Shown: positions 1 to 6,921, counted from the first letter of the stretch. The stretch is 7,311 nucleotides of DNA from Eubacteriales bacterium (GCA_030529125.1 JAUMXP010000049.1:1-7311), one strand, 5' to 3'. Numbers and translations: made by a program. The notes: generated by a model not told the origin, from the letters alone.

Positions 1-2
1 GG

Positions 3-101
3 TTTAATATTGATATTCTTGAATCAAACAAATTGTTAGAACAAACTCAAGAACTTATTAAGAAGGTTTTATTTGATGAAGAAAACTCAAAATCAAACTG
101 A
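3..101 (+). CDS. C-terminal fragment of an unidentified upstream gene (5' end outside window)
   Basis: The third frame is open from the left edge to a TGA at 99-101, giving 32 residues that end in LFDEENSKSN. The visible part is hydrophilic and probably helical, rich in Leu, Lys, Glu and Gln. The case that it is coding rests on context: the Shine-Dalgarno and start of the next gene lie inside it, giving a 26-base overlap like the other overlaps in this cluster. I considered NrdR, which often lies near division genes in Clostridia, but the tail does not clearly match the NrdR C-terminus. The product is left unnamed. The open frame could also be chance. Confidence 0.45.
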   Translation, partial: FNIDILESNKLLEQTQELIKKVLFDEENSKSN

Positions 102-1437
102 AAACAAAAAAAGAGACAGATATAGCGATAATAAGAAAAAATCTACGAAAAAGCTTACATCGCGAATTGTTATAGGTGTTACGGTAGCTATCGTGTTTAT
201 TTCTATTGTTTTTATTTTTGTTACTACTAACTTTATGGGACAAAACAACGTAGTTACAGCAGTAACTTATAAAGACACTGCTCACGATACTATAAGCACT
301 ACAGGCTTTATCATCAGGAATGAAGAGTGCATTAAGAACACTAGCTCTGGTGTTCTTGTGTATCAGGTATCAACAGGAGATAGAGTTGCTGTTAATGGTA
401 CTATCGCTGAGATTTATAAGAACGAGTCAGATGCGGTTAATTACAGACGTATATGTGATATTGAAGATGAGATTTCTGAGCTCACACAATTAAACAATGC
501 AATGAATTCGGCAAACGTTGGTCTGGATACGATTAACAGCAGACTTGATCAGAAACTTATTTCTTTTATTGAGGGTGTTAATAAAAGAGATTTTGAGAAG
601 ATTTCTGATTATGAAAGCGAGCTTTTGTCTGCAATTTATAGAAAAAATATCATCACAGGTGATCAGAAAAACTTTGATGATAAAATAGCTCAACTCGAAG
701 AAGAAAAGACTTCTTTAGAAAACAGCGGTAGCAAAAGCAATGGTGAAATCAAGAGTAAACACTCAGGCACTTTTGTATCTAAAGTAGATGGCTATGAGAA
801 TTTTATATCTATCGATGATTTATCAAAGCTTAAGTATTCTGATGTTATGGAACCTGCAGCTAAAGAGGTTAACGAGAGTGCGTATGTTGGAAAGGTTATC
901 AAGGGTATCAATTGGTATATCGCTTGTCCTGTTACCGAAGATGAAGCAGTTGCTATAAATCACAATAATTCAACTGTTCACATTAAGATTCCTTATGTTT
1001 CAAGCGAGAGTATTCCAGCCAGAGTTGTGTCAATAAATCAGTTTTCAGATGAAGAAAAAGCACTCGCTATTTTAGAGTGCAATTATATGAATACGGCTCT
1101 TACACAAATCAGAAACGAAGCGGTTGAAATCGAACTCGAATCTTTCACAGGTCTGAAGCTTGATAAAAAAGCATTACACGATGACTATATAACAAAAACA
1201 GTTACAGACAAAAACGGCGAAGAAAGCACTGTGCAAGAGATGGTTCAGGGTGTTTACGTTAAGTATGGTGACCAGTTAGTTTTCAAGCAGGTATCTATTC
1301 TATATTCGGGCGAAGATTTTGTTATTTGCGACGAAAATCCTGACCCTCAGTTGCTTGTGAACGGTACAACAATTAAACTTTACGATGAAGTTGTATTGGA
1401 AGGAGATGATTTGTTCGATGGCAAGCTCATTAATTGA
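76..1437 (+). CDS. HlyD/membrane-fusion-like single-pass membrane protein
   Basis: This 453-residue protein has a Lys/Arg-rich cytoplasmic N-terminus (residues 1-30), one transmembrane helix (about 30-51) and a large extracytoplasmic part. Residues about 70-117 (TTGFIIRNEE, then SGVLVYQVSTGDRV) look like the first half of a biotinyl/lipoyl barrel-sandwich domain. A helical hairpin follows (about 125-220, rich in E, K, L and I), and the second half-lipoyl strand lies near 222-240 (GEIKSKHSGTFVSKVDG). A beta-rich region and a C-terminal domain ending in GVYVKYGDQLVFKQVSILY follow. This is the architecture of HlyD-family periplasmic adaptors, but no ABC permease, ATPase or outer-membrane partner lies beside it. 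The ATG at 76 follows AAGAAGG (60-66) by 9 bases; the TTG at 73 would add one residue. It overlaps the upstream fragment by 26 bases and the next gene by 20. Family assignment is good; function is unknown, and a role in the division-site envelope is inference from context only. Confidence 0.82.
   Translation: MKKTQNQTENKKRDRYSDNKKKSTKKLTSRIVIGVTVAIVFISIVFIFVTTNFMGQNNVVTAVTYKDTAHDTISTTGFIIRNEECIKNTSSGVLVYQVSTGDRVAVNGTIAEIYKNESDAVNYRRICDIEDEISELTQLNNAMNSANVGLDTINSRLDQKLISFIEGVNKRDFEKISDYESELLSAIYRKNIITGDQKNFDDKIAQLEEEKTSLENSGSKSNGEIKSKHSGTFVSKVDGYENFISIDDLSKLKYSDVMEPAAKEVNESAYVGKVIKGINWYIACPVTEDEAVAINHNNSTVHIKIPYVSSESIPARVVSINQFSDEEKALAILECNYMNTALTQIRNEAVEIELESFTGLKLDKKALHDDYITKTVTDKNGEESTVQEMVQGVYVKYGDQLVFKQVSILYSGEDFVICDENPDPQLLVNGTTIKLYDEVVLEGDDLFDGKLIN
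1398..1405 (+). promoter_or_regulatory. Ribosome binding site that sets the yggS start
   Basis: GGAAGGAG lies inside the 3' end of the HlyD-like gene. It is 12 bases before the ATG at 1418, which is long but usable. In-frame ATGs at 1385 and 1406 lie upstream of or directly against the site, so neither can use it. Family N-termini also favour 1418. Confidence 0.7.
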
Positions 1438-2128
1438 CGTTGAATATAATTACAATAAAATTTGTGAAAACATTGCAAACGCTGCTATTAAATGCGGTAA
1501 GTCTATCGATGATATTACCTTGCTCGCGGCTACTAAGACTGTAGACGCGGCTACAATTAATCACGCTATATCATTGGGTTTGACTCATATCGGTGAGAAC
1601 AGGGTGCAGGAGCTGTTATCAAAGTATGATGACTATAATCTTGATACTTGCTCATTACAGTTTATTGGTCATCTCCAGACTAATAAAGTCAGACAGATTA
1701 TCGATAAGGTATCTATGATTCAGTCGGTCGATTCTTTAAAACTCGCTACTGAGATTTCCAGACAAGCTCAGCTTAAAAATGTTGAGATGGATATTTTAGT
1801 TGAAGTTAATATTGGTATGGAAGAGAACAAATCAGGCGTTTTACCTGAGAAACTCACTGATTTACTATATGAAATCAAGGATTTGCCTTGTATTAACATA
1901 AAAGGCTTGATGGCTATTCCGCCAATTTGTGAAAATTCACAGAAAATTTGTAAATATTTTGATAATATGCATAAAATGTTTATTGACATTAAGGGTCAAA
2001 ATATAGATAATATATCTATGGATGTACTCTCGATGGGTATGTCCGATGATTATGTTGAGGCGATTTTATCCGGTTCCAATATGGTCAGAGTTGGTTCTGC
2101 GCTATTTGGTTCCAGAATTTACACATAA
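1418..2128 (+). CDS. yggS: YggS/YlmE family PLP-binding homeostasis protein (PLPBP)
   Basis: The 236-residue protein has a fold-type III alanine-racemase-like barrel and binds pyridoxal 5'-phosphate without a known enzymatic reaction; the family is linked to vitamin B6 and amino-acid homeostasis in the cytoplasm. The PLP lysine is K40 in LLAATKTVD. Other family signatures are HIGENRVQELL (57-67), FIGHLQTNKVRQI (82-94), VEVNIGMEENKSG (128-140), IKGLMAIPP (161-169), LSMGMSDD (204-211) and the phosphate-binding end GSNMVRVGSALFG (219-231). Length is normal. The start at ATG 1418 gives MASSLIDVEYN; starting at 1385 would add an unlikely MKLYWKEMICS leader. It overlaps the HlyD-like gene by 20 bases in another frame, consistent with co-translation. 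In Firmicutes the orthologue ylmE lies directly before ylmF/sepF, as here. Identification is secure; its link to division is by location only. Confidence 0.96.
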   Translation: MASSLIDVEYNYNKICENIANAAIKCGKSIDDITLLAATKTVDAATINHAISLGLTHIGENRVQELLSKYDDYNLDTCSLQFIGHLQTNKVRQIIDKVSMIQSVDSLKLATEISRQAQLKNVEMDILVEVNIGMEENKSGVLPEKLTDLLYEIKDLPCINIKGLMAIPPICENSQKICKYFDNMHKMFIDIKGQNIDNISMDVLSMGMSDDYVEAILSGSNMVRVGSALFGSRIYT

Positions 2129-2136
2129 GTTTTATT

Positions 2137-2141
2137 GGAGG
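2137..2141 (+). promoter_or_regulatory. Ribosome binding site of sepF
   Basis: GGAGG lies 8 bases before the ATG at 2150. It excludes the in-frame TTG at 2135, which overlaps the site itself, as the start codon. Confidence 0.85.
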
Positions 2142-2149
2142 TTATATAT

Positions 2150-2656
2150 ATGGCAGGTTTTGTAGATAAGTTTAAACGTATGTGGGATGCTCCGGACGAT
2201 GAGTACGATTACGATGAATACGGTTATGAAGATAACGAAGAAGAGGAAGAAGAGGTCTACACTTCAAGCAGAAACAATAGAAGAAGACACGACGACTTTG
2301 ATGACTTCGATGATTCACCAGCTCCTAGAGAATCTTCACGTAGAAATAAAGTTGTAAATATCAGTGCAACAGCTAAGTTACAGGTAGCTCTGTTCAAACC
2401 TGAGAAGTTTGGCGAAGAGACACGTAACATCGCTGATGAGCTCGTTAAGACTCACACTGTAGTTTTAAATCTTGAAAACACTAATAAAGATATGGCAAGA
2501 CGTATCATTGACTTTTTAAGTGGTGTTGCTTATGCTAACCGCGGTAAGATCAAGAAGGTTTCTGCTAATACTTTCATCATTATTCCTAGCAACGTTGACC
2601 TTACAGGCGACGATCTGCTCGATGAACTTGAACACAGCGGTTTATACTTTGGATGA
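2150..2656 (+). CDS. sepF: Cell division protein SepF (FtsZ membrane anchor)
   Basis: SepF binds the FtsZ C-terminal peptide, tethers FtsZ to the membrane and polymerises into rings that shape the septum. The 168-residue protein has the expected three parts. An N-terminal amphipathic helix, MAGFVDKFKRMW, is the membrane-binding element. A disordered linker (about 13-66) is strongly acidic and Tyr-rich (DDEYDYDEYGYEDN plus a Glu run), then basic (RNNRRR), then DDFDDFDD. The folded SepF domain (about 67-168) carries VALFKPEKF (79-87), VVLNLEN (104-110), ARRIIDFLSGVAYANRGKI (116-134) and FIIIPSNVDL (142-151). The gene starts 21 bases after yggS, and its TGA overlaps the ylmH start as ATGA. In B. 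subtilis SepF partly overlaps FtsA in function. The usual next gene in Bacilli, ylmG, is missing. Identification is certain. Confidence 0.97.
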   Translation: MAGFVDKFKRMWDAPDDEYDYDEYGYEDNEEEEEEVYTSSRNNRRRHDDFDDFDDSPAPRESSRRNKVVNISATAKLQVALFKPEKFGEETRNIADELVKTHTVVLNLENTNKDMARRIIDFLSGVAYANRGKIKKVSANTFIIIPSNVDLTGDDLLDELEHSGLYFG

Positions 2657-3396
2657 GTTTTTCTTTAAGCGCTGAAGACAAGCTTCTTTTATCAAAAGCT
2701 GATGATACCATTGAGTTGTCACAGCGTAGATTCAAACCTGTATTTTTAGGTTTTCTTAATGAACATGAGGCTCAGCTTATCAAAGATAATATTCATTTGT
2801 CTGATGATTGTATGTTCTTTGGTGGATATAGTGATGCTCAGAGGGTTATTTTCGGATCTAATGTTACTAGTTTGTCTGACTTTCCTTTAGTTGCACTTAA
2901 ATTTGCATACAAGAAGGAATTTAAACTAACTCATCGTGACTTTTTAGGTTCGTTGATGGCTTTAGGGATTGAGCGTTCCACTGTAGGCGATATACTAGTA
3001 TTTGATGATGAAGCTATTGTTTTTGTCAAATCTGATATTTCAGATTATATAAAACAACAGATTCAAAAAATCGGCAGAGTCGGCGTTAAAATATCTGAGC
3101 AGCAGTTATCTGATATTGATTATGAATCTAAATTTGATGATCTCAGCTTTACTGTTTCTTCACTAAGATTAGATGTTTTTGTCTCTGCTTTATGTTCACT
3201 TTCAAGAGAAAAATCACAGAAACTTATTCTTTCTGATTCTGTGTCCGTTAATCATTCTATTGTGAATAGCGTTTCTAAGATGCTATCTGTCAATGATGTG
3301 ATTACAATTAAAAAATATGGTAAATTTGTATTTGCTGAAGACTTAGGCTTTTCTAAAAAGGGGAAGTACAGAGTTTCAGTGAAACACTTTAGATAG
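2653..3396 (+). CDS. ylmH: YlmH family S4-domain RNA-binding protein
   Basis: The 247-residue protein has the YlmH architecture. The N-terminal region carries FLGFLNEHEAQLI (31-43), FFGGYSDAQRVIF (55-67, the GGY..AER motif of the family) and LTHRDFLGSLMALGIERSTV (92-111), followed by GDILVF. An S4 RNA-binding domain occupies about 169-226, with LRLDVFVSALCSLSREK and SVSVNHSIV. It ends in GFSKKGKYRVSVKHFR, resembling the family's 'G.tkKGr' tail. YlmH binds RNA and ribosomes; in B. subtilis it has been connected to ribosome-associated quality control, overlapping the RqcP role (from memory). The start overlaps the sepF stop by four bases (ATGA) and has no clear Shine-Dalgarno, so translation is probably coupled to sepF. 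The divIVA gene starts 12 bases after its stop. Codon choice is more A/T-ending than in ileS, fitting lower expression. Family assignment is strong; the role in this organism is inferred. Confidence 0.94.
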   Translation: MSFSLSAEDKLLLSKADDTIELSQRRFKPVFLGFLNEHEAQLIKDNIHLSDDCMFFGGYSDAQRVIFGSNVTSLSDFPLVALKFAYKKEFKLTHRDFLGSLMALGIERSTVGDILVFDDEAIVFVKSDISDYIKQQIQKIGRVGVKISEQQLSDIDYESKFDDLSFTVSSLRLDVFVSALCSLSREKSQKLILSDSVSVNHSIVNSVSKMLSVNDVITIKKYGKFVFAEDLGFSKKGKYRVSVKHFR

Positions 3397-3408
3397 GAGT
3401 GCATTGAT

Positions 3409-4074
3409 ATGCTTACAATCGACGAAATTAAGGAGATTACCTTTAGAAGAACTGGTATGAAAGGCTATAATGCTGATGATGTTAACGATTTTATCGATGA
3501 CGTTATTGACACTTTCGAGCAGATGAAAGCCGAGAGAGCTGACTTGCTCAGAAAGATGGATATTTTAGCTACTAAAATTGAACAGTACAGAGCTGATGAA
3601 GAAACAGTAAGAAACGCTCTTCTTTCTTCACACAAGCTTGCTGATCAGGCTCAGAAAGAGGCAAAGGACAAAGCCGCTTACATAATCAAAGCTGCTGAGA
3701 AGAAGTCAAGAATGATCCTCACAGAAGCTGAAATGGCTACTGAGCGTGAGAAGGATAAATATGAAGCAGTATTAGCTGAAACAGCTAAACTCAGAAAAGA
3801 GATGATCTCTCTTTATAAAAAGCACCTTGCTTTACTCGATGAGTTTCCTACAGAAGAAACTGTAAAAACAAGACGTGAAGAACTTGACAACAAATATCCA
3901 TTTGAACCAGTTGAAGATATCATCAACTCAGACGATATTGATGTTGAGGAAGAAATGGTGCAGGCAACTGAAGTTTCGGATGTGAAACCAGTTGTTACTA
4001 ACAAGCCTCACAACGAGCGCAAGAACGAGAAGTTCGATCAGCTCAAGTTCGGCGATAACTACGACGTAGAATAA
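3409..4074 (+). CDS. divIVA: DivIVA domain-containing cell-pole/septum protein
   Basis: DivIVA is a cytoplasmic coiled-coil scaffold that gathers at negatively curved membrane (septa and poles) and recruits division, chromosome-segregation or wall-synthesis partners. The 221-residue protein begins with the DivIVA membrane-binding module: MLTIDEIKEITFRR, then KGYNADDVNDFIDDVID (18-34), matching the family pattern GYd..eV..Fld. A long coiled coil runs from about 35 to 142 (Glu/Lys/Ala-rich heptads such as DQAQKEAKDKAAYIIKAAEKK). An acidic, probably disordered region follows (about 145-200), then a basic/aromatic tail with LKFGDNYD (212-219). At the B. subtilis F17-R18 membrane-contact positions this protein has M17-K18. 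A GGAG (3396-3399) overlaps the ylmH stop and lies 9 bases before the ATG. Identification is strong; the partners bound here cannot be read from the sequence. Confidence 0.95.
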   Translation: MLTIDEIKEITFRRTGMKGYNADDVNDFIDDVIDTFEQMKAERADLLRKMDILATKIEQYRADEETVRNALLSSHKLADQAQKEAKDKAAYIIKAAEKKSRMILTEAEMATEREKDKYEAVLAETAKLRKEMISLYKKHLALLDEFPTEETVKTRREELDNKYPFEPVEDIINSDDIDVEEEMVQATEVSDVKPVVTNKPHNERKNEKFDQLKFGDNYDVE

Positions 4075-4093
4075 TTTTTTTGGAGTGTATAAA

Positions 4094-6865
4094 ATGGCCC
4101 AGGATTATAATTGTACGCTGAATCTGCCAAAAACAGATTTCCCGATGCGTGCCGGATTACCACAGTCTGAACCTGTAACTTTAGAGAAGTGGTACAATGA
4201 TAAAGTTTATGAAAAGCTCATGGAGAAAAATGAGGGCAAGCCTCTGTACATCTTACACGATGGCCCTCCATACGCTAACGGTAATATCCACCTTGGTACT
4301 GCTTTAAACAAAGTATTAAAAGATATTATCGTAAGATACAAGAACATGGCAGGCTTTAAGGCTCCTTTCGTTCCTGGTTGGGATACACACGGTCTTCCAA
4401 CTGAATTGAAGGCTAGAGCTAAAGCAGGTGTTGGTAATTCTACAACTATTTCAGATATTGAATTACGTAAAATCTGCCGTGAGTTCGCTTTAGGTTATCT
4501 TGATGATCAGCGTAACCAGTTCAAGCGTCTTGGTGCTATTGGTGAGTGGGATAACCCATATATCACATTAGTTGAAGAATTTGAAGCTACTCAGATTGAA
4601 GTTTTCGCTGAGATGGCATGTAAGGGTTATATCTACAAAGGTCTGAAGCCTGTTTACTGGTGCCCAGAGTGTAGAACTGCTCTTGCTGAAGCTGAGATCG
4701 AGTACGCTGAAGATCCATGTCACTCAATTTATGTTAAGTTCAATGTAACTGATGATTTAGGTAAACTCTCTGCTTTAGGTGTTGACCCTGCTAAGTGTTA
4801 CTTTGTAATCTGGACAACAACTACTTGGACTTTACCAGCTAACGTTGCTATTTGCGTTGGCCCTAATTTTGAATATTCAGTTATCAAGGCTAACGATGAA
4901 TTCTATATTATGGCTACTGAGCTCTATAAGATCGCTTTGGAAGCTGCAGAAATCACAGAATACGAAGTGGTTGCTACTATCAACGGCAGTGAGCTTGAGT
5001 ATATCAAGACAGCTCATCCGTTCATTGATAGAACTTCACTTGTTATTGTTGGTGATCATGTAACACTCGAAAGTGGTACAGGCTGTGTACATACAGCTCC
5101 TGGTCATGGTGTAGAGGACTTTGAAGTATGTAAAAACTACCCTGAATTACCTGTAGTTGTTCCTGTTGATGCTAACGGCTATCTTACAGATGAAGCTGGT
5201 CAGTTCAGTGGTTTATCAACTGAAGAGGCTAATAAACCGATCGCTATGCACTTACAGGAAACAGGTGCGTTATTTGCGCTTGCTAAAATCATCCACCAGT
5301 ATCCACACTGCTGGAGATGTAAGAAGCCTGTTATCTTCAGAGCTACTGACCAGTGGTTCTGTTCAGTTGATGATTTCAAAGAAGATGCTTGTAAGGCTAT
5401 CGAGACTGTTCAGTGGATTCCTAAATGGGGTCAGGACAGAATTACTTCTATGGTTAGAGAACGTAAAGACTGGTGTATCTCACGTCAGCGTAAATGGGGC
5501 GTTCCTATTCCAATCTTCTTCTGTAAAGAATGTGGCGAGCCACATATCGATAAAGACGCTATGCAGGCAGTTGCAGATATTTTCAGAGTTAAAGGCTCTG
5601 ATGCTTGGTATGAGCTTGATGCTTCTGAATTTTTACCAGAGGGTACAAAATGTAAGAAGTGCGGTTGTACTGAGTTTGATAAAGAAAAGGACATCATGGA
5701 CGTGTGGTTCGATAGCGGATCTACACATGCTGCTGTTCTTAAAAACAGAGATTACTTAACATGGCCTGCTGATCTTTACCTTGAAGGTGCTGACCAGTAT
5801 CGTGGTTGGTTCCAGTCATCATTGCTTACTGCTGTTGCTACAACAGGACAGGCTCCATATAAGGCTGTTCTTACTCACGGCTGGGTTGTTGATGGTGAAG
5901 GCAGAAAGATGAGTAAATCTCTTGGTAATGGTATTGAACCTCAGGAGATCGTAGACCAGTACGGTGCTGATGTTCTCAGACTCTGGGTTGCTTCTTCTGA
6001 CTACCATGTTGACATCAGAATCTCTAAGGATATTTTAAAGCAGCTTTCTGAAGCTTACAGAAAGATCAGAAACACAGCCAGATATATCCTTGGTAACTTA
6101 AATGACTTTGACCCTGACAAGGATCTTGTTGACGTTTCTAACCTTCTTGAGATTGATAAGTGGGCTATCTATAAACTTAATGAGCTCATCGACAAGGTTA
6201 AGACAGGCTATGATACATTCGAGTTCCACCAGGTTTATCATGCTATTCACAACTTCTGCGTAGTTGATATGTCTAACTTCTACCTTGATGTATTAAAAGA
6301 CAGACTCTACACAGAAAAAGCTGATAGCATACAGCGCAGAGCTGCTCAGACAGCTATGTATATCATCTTAGATGCACTTACAAAGATGATTTCTCCAATC
6401 TTAGCATATACATCAGATGAAATCTGGAAATATATGCCACACAGCTCTAATGACGACAAAGATAATGTTATCTTTAACTCTATGCCTGAAAAGGTAGCTG
6501 TTGATTGTGATGATGATTTCGCATCTAAGTGGGATAGAATCCACGAACTCAGAGATACTGTTAAGAAGAGTCTTGAAACAGTTATTAAAGACAAGACTAT
6601 TCGCTCTTCACTTGAGGCTTCAGTTACTCTTAAAGCTAACAATGATGAATATAATTTCCTTAAGAGCGTTGAGAGCGATTTAACTACAGTATTTATCGTT
6701 TCAGAAGTTATTATAGAAGAAGCTGATGTAGCTGAGCTTACTGTTGAAGTTAGCAAAGCTAAAGGCGAGAAGTGTGAACGCTGCTGGGCATTCTCAGAAA
6801 CTGTTGGCACAGATGCTAATCATCCAACACTTTGTAAGCGTTGCGCTGACATTTTAAACGGTTAA
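4094..6865 (+). CDS. ileS: Isoleucyl-tRNA synthetase, bacterial type (IleS1-like)
   Basis: This class Ia synthetase (923 residues, normal length) charges tRNA-Ile and hydrolyses Val-tRNA-Ile in its CP1 editing domain. The class signature PYANGNIHLGT (59-69) reads HLGT where textbook HIGH is expected. GWDTHGLP follows at 95-102. The editing domain has WTTTTWTLPAN (240-250) and HTAPGHGVED (333-342), so the Thr cluster, N250, H333 and D342 fall at E. coli-like positions. DVWFDSGSTH and GADQYRGWFQSS build the synthetic site, and KMSKS lies at 605-609. The anticodon-binding region follows, then a C-terminal zinc knuckle (C894, C897, C914, C917), typical of IleS1. Further Cys pairs at C190/C193 with C406/C409, and C477/C480 with C520/C523, look like two more zinc sites. 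ATG 4094 lies 8 bases after GGAG (4082-4085); the GTG at 4085 overlaps that site and is rejected. It starts 19 bases after divIVA. There is no T-box immediately upstream. Identification is certain. Confidence 0.99.
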   Translation: MAQDYNCTLNLPKTDFPMRAGLPQSEPVTLEKWYNDKVYEKLMEKNEGKPLYILHDGPPYANGNIHLGTALNKVLKDIIVRYKNMAGFKAPFVPGWDTHGLPTELKARAKAGVGNSTTISDIELRKICREFALGYLDDQRNQFKRLGAIGEWDNPYITLVEEFEATQIEVFAEMACKGYIYKGLKPVYWCPECRTALAEAEIEYAEDPCHSIYVKFNVTDDLGKLSALGVDPAKCYFVIWTTTTWTLPANVAICVGPNFEYSVIKANDEFYIMATELYKIALEAAEITEYEVVATINGSELEYIKTAHPFIDRTSLVIVGDHVTLESGTGCVHTAPGHGVEDFEVCKNYPELPVVVPVDANGYLTDEAGQFSGLSTEEANKPIAMHLQETGALFALAKIIHQYPHCWRCKKPVIFRATDQWFCSVDDFKEDACKAIETVQWIPKWGQDRITSMVRERKDWCISRQRKWGVPIPIFFCKECGEPHIDKDAMQAVADIFRVKGSDAWYELDASEFLPEGTKCKKCGCTEFDKEKDIMDVWFDSGSTHAAVLKNRDYLTWPADLYLEGADQYRGWFQSSLLTAVATTGQAPYKAVLTHGWVVDGEGRKMSKSLGNGIEPQEIVDQYGADVLRLWVASSDYHVDIRISKDILKQLSEAYRKIRNTARYILGNLNDFDPDKDLVDVSNLLEIDKWAIYKLNELIDKVKTGYDTFEFHQVYHAIHNFCVVDMSNFYLDVLKDRLYTEKADSIQRRAAQTAMYIILDALTKMISPILAYTSDEIWKYMPHSSNDDKDNVIFNSMPEKVAVDCDDDFASKWDRIHELRDTVKKSLETVIKDKTIRSSLEASVTLKANNDEYNFLKSVESDLTTVFIVSEVIIEEADVAELTVEVSKAKGEKCERCWAFSETVGTDANHPTLCKRCADILNG

Positions 6866-6875
6866 TGTTTTATGA

Positions 6876-6910
6876 TATACGGTGTATCCAATGATACACC
6901 GTATACTTTT
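6876..6910 (+). terminator. Hairpin plus T-run between ileS and lspA (possible weak or partial terminator)
   Basis: A perfect 13-bp inverted repeat, TATACGGTGTATC / GATACACCGTATA, with a four-base CAAT loop occupies 6876-6905. CTTTT follows (6906-6910). The position 10 bases after the ileS stop and the T-run on the plus strand fit an intrinsic terminator. The stem has only five G-C pairs and the T-run is short, so read-through into lspA is likely. The lspA ribosome binding site begins at the very next base. Alternatives are an RNA-processing or 3'-end stabilising hairpin, or a palindromic protein-binding site. Confidence 0.7.
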
Positions 6911-6915
6911 AGGAG
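6911..6915 (+). promoter_or_regulatory. Ribosome binding site of lspA
   Basis: AGGAG directly follows the T-run of the hairpin. It lies 6 bases before TTG 6922 and 9 bases before TTG 6925, so it supports a TTG start for lspA; no in-frame ATG exists near it. The in-frame TTG at 6916 abuts the site and is too close. Confidence 0.75.
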
Positions 6916-6921
6916 TTGATT

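Noticed and set aside
3..101. Identifying the upstream fragment as NrdR
   Set aside because: Neighbourhood made it tempting, but the 32 visible residues lack a convincing NrdR C-terminal pattern.
2521..2560. ACCGCGGT palindrome in sepF as a regulatory site or T-box remnant
   Set aside because: It lies within the conserved ANRGK coding motif of SepF, and an 8-base palindrome is expected by chance.
4047..4093. T7 run (4075-4081) after a small CTAC-GAC-GTAG dyad at the divIVA/ileS junction, a possible terminator
   Set aside because: The stem is only 4 bp, lies within the divIVA coding end and is separated from the T-run by five bases. The T-run leads straight into the ileS SD.
4000..4093. T-box leader for ileS
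   Set aside because: Firmicute ileS genes often carry one, but only 19 bases separate divIVA from ileS and I found no TGGNACCGCG-like motif or leader structure. If one exists it lies upstream of the window.
5157..5759. 200-codon plus-strand open frame inside ileS in another frame
   Set aside because: It is fully contained in the IleS catalytic region and its product is low-complexity Leu/Ser-rich; this is a shadow of codon bias.
6346..6810. 154-codon minus-strand open frame opposite the ileS 3' end
   Set aside because: It lies opposite a certain gene with intact conserved motifs; its product is Ser/Leu-rich as expected for an antisense shadow, and it has no recognisable domain.
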